DNA of 64,000 bases. It comes from JACMLD01 sp039919885. GTDB taxonomy: Bacteria > Bacteroidota > Bacteroidia > Chitinophagales > Chitinophagaceae. A program made the translations under genes and the position numbers. This document shows, one piece after another, positions 26,862 to 36,360 of this stretch (within the stretch, counting starts at the first letter, position 1; every line of letters starts with the position of its first letter). The stretch covers positions 6,708-70,707 of the forward strand of contig JBDSEV010000067.1 of the NCBI GenBank assembly GCA_039919885.1, written 5' to 3'. The notes beneath the pieces were generated by a model. It had not been told where the DNA came from, did not search any database, and worked only from the letters and a program-made list of their open reading frames with translations.

Positions 26862-28136
26862 ATGATTCAATTCGATAAGTTTACCCTGCCGAACGGTTTA
26901 AGGGTATTGGTACACGAGGACAGTTCTACCCCTATGGCAGTAGTAAATGTGATGTATGACGTAGGTGCGCGTGACGAAGACCCGGCGAAAACAGGATTTG
27001 CTCACCTATTCGAACACCTTATGTTCGGCGGAAGCGTTAATATTCCATCGTACGACGAACCCCTCCAGGTAGCAGGCGGAGAAAACAATGCCTATACCAC
27101 CAACGATCTCACTAACTATTATTGTCAGCTGCCCGCAGAGAATATTGAAACGGCTTTCTGGCTGGAAAGCGACCGTATGTTAAGCCTCGCTTTCAGCAAA
27201 AAAAGCCTGGAGGTGCAGCGCAAGGTGGTTATGGAGGAATTCAAAGAGCATTACATCAATAAACCTTACGGTGATGTATGGTTTAAAATGCGCGAACTGG
27301 TCTACACGGTGCATCCTTACCGCTGGCAGACCATTGGAAAAGAGTTGAGCCATATAGAAAAAGCCACCATTAATGATGTAAAGAAATTTTTCTTTAAACA
27401 CTACTGCCCGGCGAATGCCATCCTGGTGGTAGCAGGCAATACTACCACAGCGCAGGTAAAAGAACTGGCAGAAAAATGGTTTGCCAATATACCCGCCGGT
27501 GAAAAATACCAGCGCCACTTACCAACAGAGCCTAAGCAGACAGCGCCGCGTAAAGCCATTGTGAAATCGAATGTGCCGCTTGATGCGTTGTACAAATGCT
27601 GGCACATGAGCGACCGGCTGGATGACGGTTACTATGCAGCAGAACTGATAACAGACATTTTAAGTGGTGGCGGTTCTTCCAGGTTGTACCAGTCGCTGGT
27701 AAAAGAGCAACAGCTTTTCAGTAATATAGATTGCTATCATTTTGGCAGTACAGATGCGGGTATTTTAACCATTGAAGGCAAGTTGGTGCGCGGCATAAGC
27801 ATGGAAACCGCAGACCGTGCAGTTGAGCTGGAAATGGAAAAAATAAAAGACACGCTGATAGAAGAGAAAGAATTGCAGAAAGTAAAAAATAAAACAGAAT
27901 CGGCACTGGCTTTTGAGGACATGAGCATCATGAACCGCGCCAGCAGTCTTGCCAACTATGAACTCCTGGGCAATGCCGGCCTTATTAATGAAGAACTCAC
28001 TAAATACCATTCCATCACAAGGGAAGATATCCGCCGGTATGCGCGCCAGATTTTTGATGTAAATAATTGCAGTACGTTATACTATTATGCAGAAGCGGAC
28101 CATGCAGCCGGTGCCGGAACGGACCACCCGCAATAA
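26862..28136 (+). CDS. M16-family zinc metallopeptidase, catalytic subunit
   Basis: 424 residues from ATG 26862 (MIQFDKFTLPNGLRVLVHED); an upstream in-frame ATG at 26823 would add 13 residues unlike the family. The inverted zinc motif HxxEH is HLFEH at 48-52, with the further Glu ligand in the helix EVQRKVVMEEF. No signal peptide is seen, so the protein is cytoplasmic. It is followed after 30 bp by a second M16 protein lacking the zinc motif; such catalytic/non-catalytic pairs form heterodimers as in mitochondrial processing peptidase and its bacterial relatives. Substrates are likely short or partly unfolded peptides. Confidence 0.9.
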   Translation: MIQFDKFTLPNGLRVLVHEDSSTPMAVVNVMYDVGARDEDPAKTGFAHLFEHLMFGGSVNIPSYDEPLQVAGGENNAYTTNDLTNYYCQLPAENIETAFWLESDRMLSLAFSKKSLEVQRKVVMEEFKEHYINKPYGDVWFKMRELVYTVHPYRWQTIGKELSHIEKATINDVKKFFFKHYCPANAILVVAGNTTTAQVKELAEKWFANIPAGEKYQRHLPTEPKQTAPRKAIVKSNVPLDALYKCWHMSDRLDDGYYAAELITDILSGGGSSRLYQSLVKEQQLFSNIDCYHFGSTDAGILTIEGKLVRGISMETADRAVELEMEKIKDTLIEEKELQKVKNKTESALAFEDMSIMNRASSLANYELLGNAGLINEELTKYHSITREDIRRYARQIFDVNNCSTLYYYAEADHAAGAGTDHPQ

Positions 28137-28166
28137 CAATTTCAGAAAGGAAGTCAAACAGATTTT

Positions 28167-29444
28167 ATGCTAAACAGAACAACCGCCCCACCTATAAAAG
28201 ACGCCATCGATTTTAACCTGCAGCTAAAACCATATCAGAAATTTACACTCGATAATGGTATAGAGGTCTATGCAGTAGACGCCGGGGCAGAAGAAGTAAT
28301 GCAGTTAGAATGGGTGTTTTTTGCCGGCAACTGGTATGAAGAACAGAATATGGTAGCTGCCACCACTAATTACCTTTTAAAAAACGGCACCTCCGGTAAA
28401 ACTGCATTTGAAGTAAATGAACATTTTGAATACTATGGCGCTTACCTGAACCGGGCTTGTTACAATGAAACCGCTACGCTGTCGCTTCATTGCCTCAGCA
28501 AACATACCGCGGAACTATTGCCCGTAGTGAGTGAAATTATTACCGATGCTGTTTTTCCGGAAGATGAACTGCATTTGTACAAACAAAATAATAAGCAACG
28601 TCTTTCTGTAAGTTTGAAAAAAAGCGAGTTTGTTGCGGGCCGGCTGATTGATGAATATGTTTTTGGCATTGATCATCCCTATGGCAAATACAGTTCGGCA
28701 GTGGCGTACGATGCGCTTAACAGGCCGCTCCTGCAATCGTTTTACAGCAAGTATTACCAGCAGAGCAAGTACATTATTTTCATTGCAGGCAAACTGCCAA
28801 AGGATATTGCAGCGCAACTGAATACAAATTTCGGGCAAATGACGATCAGCAAAACAGCGGCTGATAAATTCCATGTAATTAAACCTGCAGCGGAAAAAAA
28901 ATACCGCATCATCAATGAAAGTGACGGCGTGCAGGGCTCCATACGCATGGGCAGGTTGTTTCCCAACCGGCACCATCCCGACTTTACAAAAGCAACCGTA
29001 CTCAATAATATATTCGGCGGATTTTTTGGCTCACGGCTGATGAGCAATATCCGGGAAGACAAAGGATATACCTATGGCATACATAGTTATATTCTCAATC
29101 ACCAGCATGAAAGCGCCTGGATGGTAAGCACGGAAGCGGGCCGCGATGTATGTGAACCCACCATACAGGAAGTATACAAAGAAATGGACATACTGCGGAA
29201 CAAGCCCGTTAAAAAAGACGAATTACTGCTGGTGAAAAATTATATGCTGGGTTCAACACTCGGCGACCTGGATGGCCCTTTTCACATTATTGGCAAATGG
29301 AAAAACATTATCCTGAACGGACTGCCCGAAACGTATTTCTATGATGCAGTAGCGGCCATTAAATCCGTGTCCGCAAAAGAACTGCAGGAACTCGCCAACA
29401 AATATTTTACAGCCGCTGATTTTTATGAATTAGTTGTAATTTGA
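28167..29444 (+). CDS. M16-family peptidase, non-catalytic partner
   Basis: 425 residues. The M16 fold is evident from KFTLDNGIEVYAVDAG, AATTNYLLKNGTSGKTAFEV and the substrate-gripping R/Y pair in SNIREDKGYTYGIHSYI. Where the zinc motif HxxEH should occur the protein reads TTNYLL, so it cannot bind zinc there. By analogy with other M16 pairs it closes the chamber and binds substrate for the product of the upstream gene, 30 bp away in the same operon. Confidence 0.88.
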   Translation: MLNRTTAPPIKDAIDFNLQLKPYQKFTLDNGIEVYAVDAGAEEVMQLEWVFFAGNWYEEQNMVAATTNYLLKNGTSGKTAFEVNEHFEYYGAYLNRACYNETATLSLHCLSKHTAELLPVVSEIITDAVFPEDELHLYKQNNKQRLSVSLKKSEFVAGRLIDEYVFGIDHPYGKYSSAVAYDALNRPLLQSFYSKYYQQSKYIIFIAGKLPKDIAAQLNTNFGQMTISKTAADKFHVIKPAAEKKYRIINESDGVQGSIRMGRLFPNRHHPDFTKATVLNNIFGGFFGSRLMSNIREDKGYTYGIHSYILNHQHESAWMVSTEAGRDVCEPTIQEVYKEMDILRNKPVKKDELLLVKNYMLGSTLGDLDGPFHIIGKWKNIILNGLPETYFYDAVAAIKSVSAKELQELANKYFTAADFYELVVI

Positions 29445-29463
29445 TACAGTTAATACTGCAGTC

Positions 29464-29820
29464 ATGAAAAACTTTCTTATTAAAACGCTTATTATTGCCG
29501 CCGCCGTGGTGTTGGCTTCTTATTTTTTGCCAGGTGTTGCGGTAGACCGTTTTACCACTGCTTTGATGGTAGCCCTGGTGCTCTCCGTGCTTAATTTTTT
29601 TGTAAAACCCCTGCTGGTGCTGCTTACGTTGCCCATTACTATTTTAACGCTCGGCCTTTTTCTTTTCATTGTAAATGCACTTATTATTGTGCTTGCAGGA
29701 AAACTGGTCACGGGCTTCAGGGTAGACTCAATATGGTGGGCGCTGCTGTTCAGCATGCTGCTGTCATTTTTTACTTATATACTGGAAATTCTTATAGAAC
29801 CGGAATACAAGAAGAAGTAA
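29464..29820 (+). CDS. Phage holin family IV / YvlD-like small membrane protein
   Basis: 118 residues with four hydrophobic helices: TLIIAAAVVLASYFLPGV, ALMVALVLSVLNFFVKPLL, LTLGLFLFIVNALIIVLAG and WWALLFSMLLSFFTYILEIL. The VLNFFVKPLLVLLTLPITILTLGLF segment is typical of PF04020 ('mycobacterial 4TMS phage holin'). In non-phage genomes these are ordinary conserved membrane proteins of unknown role. It lies between the M16 pair and the E1 gene, with spacings of 19 and 9 bp, so it is in the same transcription unit. Confidence 0.85.
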   Translation: MKNFLIKTLIIAAAVVLASYFLPGVAVDRFTTALMVALVLSVLNFFVKPLLVLLTLPITILTLGLFLFIVNALIIVLAGKLVTGFRVDSIWWALLFSMLLSFFTYILEILIEPEYKKK

Positions 29821-29829
29821 AACGCGCTT

Positions 29830-31974
29830 ATGCATTTTGAAAGAAAAAATATTCCGGGGGATCAGCTGCTGCATATGTACAAAAGCATCCTGTTGCCCAG
29901 AATGATAGAGGAAAAAATGCTGGTCTTGCTGCGGCAGGGTAAGATTTCAAAATGGTTCAGCGGTATTGGGCAGGAAGCCATTGCAGTTGGCGCAACACTT
30001 GCATTGCAAAACGATGAATGGATAATGCCGCTGCACCGTAACCTCGGCGTTTTTACCAGCCGGAACATGCCGCTCCATAAATTATTTCTGCAATGGCAGG
30101 GTAGTAAAGAAGGGTATAGCAAAGGAAGGGAAAGAAGTTTTCATTTTGGATCGAAAGCGCACCATATCTGCGGGATGATCTCGCACCTCGGTCCCCAACT
30201 GGCCATCGCTGCCGGTGTTGCACTGGCGTATAAATTAAAAAAAGAAAATAAGGTATCACTGGCTTTTACCGGAGAGGGGGGTACAAGCGAAGGAGATTTT
30301 CATGAAGCGCTGAATACCGCCGCCGTGTGGGGCCTGCCGGTTATATTTGTAATTGAAAACAATGGGTATGGATTGAGTACACCTGTTACCGAACAATACC
30401 ATTGCGCCAGCCTGGTAGATAAAGCGAAAGGGTATGGCATGGAGGGCGTGAAGATAGACGGCAATAATATCCTGGAAGTGTACGATACCATTAAAGGAGT
30501 GCGTGAATATTGCATCCAAAACCAGCAGCCTTACCTGATAGAATGCATGACTTTCCGCATGCGCGGGCATGAAGAAGCAAGCGGCACCAAGTATGTGCCA
30601 AAAGCCTTGCTCACCCAGTGGGAATTAAACGATCCGGTTAAAAACTTTGAACTATTTCTAATCCTGCAGCAGGTACTTACCGCGGAAGATATTGACGCTA
30701 TAAAAGAATCCACGCGGCAATACATAGAAGACGAGTTAAAAAAAGGCTTGGACGATGCATTAATAATGGTGGATACTGCAGCGGAATTGCGTGACGTGTA
30801 TGCACAACCGCTGCAACCTGGTAGTGCAGTGTTAATGCCGGAAGAAGCTTCCCAGCCCAAAGAACCACCGGCGCAAATTGCAGCACCGGAAACAGTTTTG
30901 CCAAATTATTTTGCAAAACCCAGGGGAAGGTTTCCTTTGCCTATACCTGCTACCCATAACGCTAGAGCGCCTGCCTCAGTACAGCAGCCTACCGGTGCCA
31001 GGCAAACAGATCCGGAATTACGTTTTGTAGATGCCATTCAGCAGGGACTTTACCAGTCGATGCAGCAGCACCCTCAGCTTATTTTAATGGGGCAGGATAT
31101 TGCAGAATATGGCGGCGCTTTTAAAATAACCGCGGGATTTGTGGAAGCTTTTGGCAAAGAAAGGGTCAGAAATACGCCGCTCTGTGAAAGCGCCATCATT
31201 GGTGCAGCACTCGGGCTAAGCCTGGAGGGGCATAAGAGCATGGTAGAAATGCAATTTGCAGATTTTGTAACCGTGGGCTTCAACCAGGTGGTAAATAACC
31301 TGGCCAAAGTGCATTACCGCTGGCAGCAAAACGCTGATGTGGTAATTCGTATGCCAACGGGCGGTGGCATGGGCGCAGGACCGTTTCATTCCCAAAGCAA
31401 CGAGGCCTGGTTTGTACATACGCCGGGGTTGAAAGTAGTCTATCCTTCTTCTGCCATGGATGCAAAAGGTCTGCTGATTGCGGCGATCAACGATCCCAAC
31501 CCCGTCTTGTTTTTTGAGCACAAGGGATTGTACCGTAGCATCAGCGGACCGGTGCCCGAAGCATATTATGAAATTGAAATTGGCAAGGCAAGGCTGGTGC
31601 AGGAAGGCGATGAAATTTCAATTATTACCTATGGCGCAGGCGTACACTGGGCCACTGATTATGCAAAACAACATCCGGACATCAGCATAGCAATACTGGA
31701 TCTGCGCACGCTGTTGCCGCTGGACTACGCCGCCATAAAAGCCACCGCTATACATACAGGGAAAGTGCTGCTGCTGCATGAAGACTGCCTCACCGGCGGT
31801 ATTGGCGGCGAAATAAGCGCCTGGATAAACGAACACTGTTTTGATTATTTAGACGCCCCTGTTATGCGCTGTGCATCGCTGGACACGCCCGTTCCATTCA
31901 ATCCAGTGCTGGAGAAAAATTTTATGGCCAACGCGCGGTTGGGCGAAACCGTGCAACGATTATTGAATTATTAA
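29830..31974 (+). CDS. 2-oxoacid dehydrogenase E1, alpha and beta subunits fused
   Basis: 714 residues. The N-terminal half (about 1-320) is the E1 alpha domain with the thiamine diphosphate motif starting GEGGTSEGDFHEALN and ending VIENNGYGLST. A Pro/Ala-rich linker spans about 330-395. The C-terminal half (about 396-714) is the E1 beta (transketolase pyrimidine plus C-terminal) domain: LMGQDIAEYGGAFKIT, PLCESAIIGAALG, MPTGGGMGAGPFHSQSNEAW and LLLHEDCLTGGIGGEI. It decarboxylates pyruvate or branched-chain 2-oxoacids and passes the acyl group to a lipoyl E2; the substrate is ambiguous, although the fused form is often annotated as 2-oxoisovalerate dehydrogenase. No E2 or E3 gene is nearby. 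Confidence 0.9.
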   Translation: MHFERKNIPGDQLLHMYKSILLPRMIEEKMLVLLRQGKISKWFSGIGQEAIAVGATLALQNDEWIMPLHRNLGVFTSRNMPLHKLFLQWQGSKEGYSKGRERSFHFGSKAHHICGMISHLGPQLAIAAGVALAYKLKKENKVSLAFTGEGGTSEGDFHEALNTAAVWGLPVIFVIENNGYGLSTPVTEQYHCASLVDKAKGYGMEGVKIDGNNILEVYDTIKGVREYCIQNQQPYLIECMTFRMRGHEEASGTKYVPKALLTQWELNDPVKNFELFLILQQVLTAEDIDAIKESTRQYIEDELKKGLDDALIMVDTAAELRDVYAQPLQPGSAVLMPEEASQPKEPPAQIAAPETVLPNYFAKPRGRFPLPIPATHNARAPASVQQPTGARQTDPELRFVDAIQQGLYQSMQQHPQLILMGQDIAEYGGAFKITAGFVEAFGKERVRNTPLCESAIIGAALGLSLEGHKSMVEMQFADFVTVGFNQVVNNLAKVHYRWQQNADVVIRMPTGGGMGAGPFHSQSNEAWFVHTPGLKVVYPSSAMDAKGLLIAAINDPNPVLFFEHKGLYRSISGPVPEAYYEIEIGKARLVQEGDEISIITYGAGVHWATDYAKQHPDISIAILDLRTLLPLDYAAIKATAIHTGKVLLLHEDCLTGGIGGEISAWINEHCFDYLDAPVMRCASLDTPVPFNPVLEKNFMANARLGETVQRLLNY

Positions 31975-31996
31975 AGAAAAGATTGTACGGCGCTTC

Positions 31997-32821
31997 CTAT
32001 TTCAATCCCTTCAAAAAAACCAGGCTCTGCGGTACCTGCTCCATGGCAAGCGGCGATTCATCTTCAATAAAGTAGTATTTAACGCCATACTTTTTGGCCA
32101 CTTTCATAATGGCTGCAATGCCAACATCGCCTGCACCCAGTACAACATTGGTTTCATCGGGGGCTTTTCCGTCCTGGCTGTCGGGCGTACCGGGTTTGCG
32201 ATCTTTCAGGTGCATCAACGGAAAACGCCCGGGATATTTTTTTAACAATGCTACCGGATCCTGGCCTGGGTGTTTTACCCAGAATACATCCATTTCAAAA
32301 TTGGCATACGCGGGGTTCATTTTACCAGCCATGTAATCAAACATGGTTCCATTTTTATACGCGCCAAATTCATAACCATGTGCATGGTAGCAAAAAGTGA
32401 TGCCATTTTCTTTCAATACTTTTCCCGCCTTGTTAAAAACAGCAATCGCTTTGTCTGCATCCTCCAGCGTAAATGAAGCGTTGTGTGGCACCCACGCACA
32501 CATTACATATTTGGCACCAAATGCTTTTGCATTGGCTACCACTGCCTGCACATCTGTTTCCAGTTGTTTAAAATCTGCGCCCACACTAATGGTGGTCAAC
32601 TTGTTTTTTGCCAACATTTGTTTAAACTCGTTCAGCGGAAGTCCATAAGTGCCGCCACCCTCTATCTGCCGGATGCCCATTGCGCCAATCTTGTGCAATG
32701 TGCCGGGCACATCTGTTTTAAACTCGTTGCGAAAGCTGTATAACTGCAGGCCGATGGTTGTTTGGGCGCTGGTCATCAATACAACCAGCAGGAGCGAAGC
32801 AATAGATAAAATATGTTTCAT
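31997..32821 (-). CDS. Secreted xylose-isomerase-like TIM barrel (sugar isomerase/epimerase family)
   Basis: 274 residues with a signal peptide (SLLLVVLMTSAQ). The AP_endonuc_2/TIM-barrel family is recognised from TIGLQLYSFRNEFKTDV, YVMCAWVPH, ITFCYHAHGYEFG, FEMDVFWVKHPGQDPV and PLMHLKDRKPGT, which together supply the metal-binding Glu, Asp and His residues. Secreted members are frequent in Bacteroidota and are implicated in handling oxidised (3-keto) sugars in the periplasm. Convergent with the E1 gene; no clear operon partner. The exact reaction is not known. Confidence 0.87.
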   Translation of the reverse strand: MKHILSIASLLLVVLMTSAQTTIGLQLYSFRNEFKTDVPGTLHKIGAMGIRQIEGGGTYGLPLNEFKQMLAKNKLTTISVGADFKQLETDVQAVVANAKAFGAKYVMCAWVPHNASFTLEDADKAIAVFNKAGKVLKENGITFCYHAHGYEFGAYKNGTMFDYMAGKMNPAYANFEMDVFWVKHPGQDPVALLKKYPGRFPLMHLKDRKPGTPDSQDGKAPDETNVVLGAGDVGIAAIMKVAKKYGVKYYFIEDESPLAMEQVPQSLVFLKGLK

Positions 32822-32987
32822 ACAATAAATTAAAATGTGTTCTAATATACTACAAAGCGCAAACTACTCCCGAATATTTTTATGCTGCGGCTGTTTGCTC
32901 CGCCGTCAGTAATTTCTTGTGGCTAAAAATTCTGCAGGAATTAGGCGCAACGGAAATAAATAACATTTGATCTCTTAACTCCGGCAT

Positions 32988-33875
32988 TTAATGAAATTCA
33001 TTATTTAACATATTGAGAAGGTCAATTGCTTTCTGTTTATGCCGGGTAAAACTTTCCTGGCCCAGCATCATGTTGAAGGATGCGCTTCTTTCCAGTATGT
33101 TATAAAATTCCATGGTTGCTTTTTTGTCAAAATTGACCAGCATTTCTTCAGGAAAATTTTGAAGCGTAACACCCGGTGGAACAGGCTCCAGCAACCGCGT
33201 ATTGAAGTGGCTTAGTTTAAACGGTACTACCTGGTCCGAAAAATAAGCTTGTTCTTCCGCCTGTACATACTCACCGTGTTTAAGATCCTCTTCATAACTG
33301 GTTAACGTGTATACAAGGGTTGTATTCTTAAAATACCGAAGTGCGCCGGAGGACCTTAACTGCTGTAGGGTGCCGTTATTAGGGATAAGGTGCAGGTATT
33401 TTCCCATTTCTGCCGACAATGCCAGGAACTGTTTTTGTTTTGTTTTTTCCAGCGGAAAGTTGTTTATCATATTACGGAGGCTATCGTATCTTTTTGCCTG
33501 CCCGTTGCGAAAATCAATAATAATATTTATGATAACGGTATCTGCAGACAAGTCTTTCCGCAGCATAGCGGCATAGTCCTTTGCCCTTAGATGTTCAACG
33601 TAGTGTTCCCGCTGATTTTCTACAAAAAAACCGGCGCTCACGGCAAGGAAGAACATAAAAAACTCAAAGATGTAGTCGTGCCATTTTTTCTTGTGGTGAA
33701 CATGCGGATGATGATGTACTTCCATGTCTGCTTCGGGGGATTGTGTTAAAGCAATAGCTGTTACCTGCTCCGGTTGCGGCGGAGCTATATCGGGTGCCAC
33801 CGCGCCTGGTGGCGACCCTTCGGCCATATCCTCAAGGGGATCTTGTTCTGTCGGGTTCTCCTTGTTATCTGGCAT
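32988..33875 (-). CDS. Single-pass membrane protein with His-rich N-terminal segment
   Basis: 295 residues. The first 50 are acidic and Pro/Gln-rich; residues 54-66 are histidine/lysine rich (HHHPHVHHKKKWH); one transmembrane helix follows (about 68-85, YIFEFFMFFLAVSAGFF). The remainder (FVENQREHYVEHLRAKDY onward) is a helical, probably periplasmic domain with conserved-looking NGTLQQLRSSGALRYFKN. This architecture is familiar from unassigned proteins of Chitinophagaceae, but I know no function. The His cluster might bind a metal; that is speculation. Divergent genes are absent on the right: the next gene is on the same strand 148 bp upstream. Confidence 0.72.
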   Translation of the reverse strand: MPDNKENPTEQDPLEDMAEGSPPGAVAPDIAPPQPEQVTAIALTQSPEADMEVHHHPHVHHKKKWHDYIFEFFMFFLAVSAGFFVENQREHYVEHLRAKDYAAMLRKDLSADTVIINIIIDFRNGQAKRYDSLRNMINNFPLEKTKQKQFLALSAEMGKYLHLIPNNGTLQQLRSSGALRYFKNTTLVYTLTSYEEDLKHGEYVQAEEQAYFSDQVVPFKLSHFNTRLLEPVPPGVTLQNFPEEMLVNFDKKATMEFYNILERSASFNMMLGQESFTRHKQKAIDLLNMLNNEFH

Positions 33876-34023
33876 TTGATAGAATTAAATCGGCCTGGAA
33901 AAAAAAATTAAACGTGATTGAATTTTTTAAGCCGCGTGCGATGAAGCAGCGTAGCTTATTATGGCGATTAAAGATATGTTGCAAACATATTCGTAAAAAA
34001 TTGTCGGCAACAGTAATATTATT

Positions 34024-36213
34024 TTATTTGCCTGGATGATAGGTTTTTTGGGCCTGCTTTAGGACGTCTTCTTTATAAAAAAATATCTCTTTAAACCGGC
34101 CGGTTGCATACAGTTCCATTTGATCCTTAAAATGGGGCGAATCCGGATCGCCACTTTCTCCGCCAGCCAGTAATGATTTGGCCTTAATCTTTTTACCAAA
34201 TTCAACTGCACAAATAAAGCTGTTTCCGTTAACACCATATCTTTTTTTAGTACCCGGAAAACTCCGCGACGTGTAAGAAGGCAACATGCCCCAGGTTGAA
34301 GACGTGAAACCCACTGGTATGCTTGGCTGCTTATCATCAAACTGCTGGTCGATAGCAGCAGATACGCGCTGGTACCGGTTAATGGTACCCCAGTTTACCC
34401 GCCAGTCGCCAAATTTCTGCTGCAGGTCTTTAACGGTTTGTTGCAAAGCGATCAGCAGATCCAGCGGGGTGGCCGCCGCAATAAACTGGTCCGTTCTTTT
34501 TATTTGGTCAACTATTTCATAAGGGTCGTTGCCCGCCAGTTTGTTGATAGCAGGCAGCAGCCGGTAGCCCCATTCAACCGCAAGTGCAGTTGCATTGGAA
34601 TTTTCATCGGATTTCAGATCCCAATTTTTCAATACCGTAACAGGTTCCAGCAAACTTGCATACAAGGAATCCGCTTTGGAAACATTTTTTTCAAACGCAT
34701 TTACAAGGGCGGGTACCAGTTTTTCAAAACCGGAAAGATAGCGATCGTAACCTGCTGCAATCACTTTGTCGATGGTATACGCTTTTTCGCTGGCCAGTAC
34801 CCGTACCGCGTTAATGCTCCTGAAATTTTCTGCGTCGGGGGCCATGTACACAGGATAATTTTCTTTTTTAGGACTATTGCTGCCCGCCACGGAAAATGGG
34901 GAAGAATTACAATTCTGCAGCCATCCGTTGGCCGGGTTGTATACATGCACGCTTTGATCTACGGAATGCAAACCCGTCCACTCGGTGGCTGCTATGCTGC
35001 CATCTACCGGCCTCGACCAGTCGAAGGAAGTATCCCTGACCGGTATAAAATTACCGTGCCAGTAAGCAATGTTCCCTTCTGCATCCGCATATACGGTATT
35101 GTTAGATGTATTGGCAAGTAAGCCCATCACTTTTTTATATGCTGCAAAACTAGTTGCTTTTGTACGCTGCCAGCTTTGTATCAAACCATTGATAGAACGA
35201 TTATTTGCTTTTACACTCAGCCACTGGTTGTTTCTTTTAGTCATGATGGGACCATGCTGGGTATACAACGCGTTGATGGTAGTGGCTTGCAATGCGCCCC
35301 CGGCTTTGAATTGCAAGGTTATTTTCTTTTCAATGACTGGTTTTTGCGCATGATTGTATTCATACATCCAGCCATTTTTTTTCTTAGTTATCTTTTCTGC
35401 GTAGAGGTCTGCGATATCAACAACACTTGATGTGTGCATCCATCCGCAGTGCTCGTTAAACCCCTGGTAAATAAAAAACTGGCCCCATGTTACAGCGCCA
35501 TAAACATTTAGCCCGGCCTCGCTCACCAGGTGCACCTCCGGCCGGAAGTAAAAAGTAACATGCGGGTTAATATATAAAATGGCGTTGTGTGATGCTGTTA
35601 TAGCCGGCGCAAAAGCAAAACCATTGGAGCCGGTGGGGTCGGCTTCCGCAGTTTCATTTTTTACGGATGCCGTAGCGGTGCCGCCGGTGTAAAAATTTTT
35701 CAATTCGTTTTCATCAACACCTGCAGTATTGATGGCACCGATGCTGCCGTCTGTCCAAAGCAGGGGGTACCAGGGCTGAAACCGTTTTAACAGCGCGGGC
35801 TGCACGGAAGGATTTTTATACAAGTAGTAATTGATGCCATCGGCAAAGGAATTCATCAATTGTTGTAGCCAGGCCGGGCTTTTTTTATAATCTGCCTTCG
35901 CATCGGCGGAGTCTATCACCAGCCTTATAAGCAGATCTTCATACAATGCGGATTCGCCTTTTAATTCTGCCATGCGGCCCAATTTTTCAATATAGTTCAT
36001 CTCCACCCTTTTGAAATCATCTTCACACTGGGCGTATAGTAAACCAAATACTGCATCTGCATCTGTTTTGCCATAAATGTGCGGAATTCCCCAGTTGTCG
36101 CGGATAATGGTAACCTGGCTGGCTTGCGTTTCCCATCGTTTAATTTCAGCCGTGGTGAAGGATTGCGCAATTAATTGAGCAGGCAATAAAAAAAGAAGGA
36201 GGAATATTTTCAT
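34024..36213 (-). CDS. Penicillin-acylase family N-terminal-nucleophile hydrolase
   Basis: 729 residues with a signal peptide (LLLFLLPAQLIAQ). The pattern VTIIRDNWGIPHIYGKTDADAVFGLLYAQCEDDFKRV at about 34-70 is the S45 alpha-subunit start; the autocatalytic cleavage site and nucleophile are at TGSNGF, Ser196, which would become the N-terminal residue of the beta chain. The beta region includes NPHVTFYFRPEVHLVSE, GFNEHCGWMHTS and TQHGPIMTKRN. Members hydrolyse amide bonds of penicillins, acyl-homoserine lactones or cyclic lipopeptides. Which of these applies cannot be read. Length is in the normal range. Confidence 0.88.
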   Translation of the reverse strand: MKIFLLLFLLPAQLIAQSFTTAEIKRWETQASQVTIIRDNWGIPHIYGKTDADAVFGLLYAQCEDDFKRVEMNYIEKLGRMAELKGESALYEDLLIRLVIDSADAKADYKKSPAWLQQLMNSFADGINYYLYKNPSVQPALLKRFQPWYPLLWTDGSIGAINTAGVDENELKNFYTGGTATASVKNETAEADPTGSNGFAFAPAITASHNAILYINPHVTFYFRPEVHLVSEAGLNVYGAVTWGQFFIYQGFNEHCGWMHTSSVVDIADLYAEKITKKKNGWMYEYNHAQKPVIEKKITLQFKAGGALQATTINALYTQHGPIMTKRNNQWLSVKANNRSINGLIQSWQRTKATSFAAYKKVMGLLANTSNNTVYADAEGNIAYWHGNFIPVRDTSFDWSRPVDGSIAATEWTGLHSVDQSVHVYNPANGWLQNCNSSPFSVAGSNSPKKENYPVYMAPDAENFRSINAVRVLASEKAYTIDKVIAAGYDRYLSGFEKLVPALVNAFEKNVSKADSLYASLLEPVTVLKNWDLKSDENSNATALAVEWGYRLLPAINKLAGNDPYEIVDQIKRTDQFIAAATPLDLLIALQQTVKDLQQKFGDWRVNWGTINRYQRVSAAIDQQFDDKQPSIPVGFTSSTWGMLPSYTSRSFPGTKKRYGVNGNSFICAVEFGKKIKAKSLLAGGESGDPDSPHFKDQMELYATGRFKEIFFYKEDVLKQAQKTYHPGK

Positions 36214-36360
36214 GAAATAAATGTAGTGATTGCCAAAGATTCACCGATTTTTTATTTTTATGAATTGAATAGATGCTGGTGCTTAACCCGGCACGGGCGT
36301 ATTTTTGCTTGCATCGTTTATCCATTTAATTAAACGCCCGCGTTTTTGCAGCTGGCGTTT

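Noticed and set aside
29464..29820. Evidence for prophage from the 'phage holin family' name.
   Set aside because: PF04020 proteins are ordinary chromosomal membrane proteins; no other phage gene is present.
34438..35121. A 227-codon plus-strand frame.
   Set aside because: Antisense to the penicillin-acylase-family gene, no motif, basic composition typical of a shadow frame.
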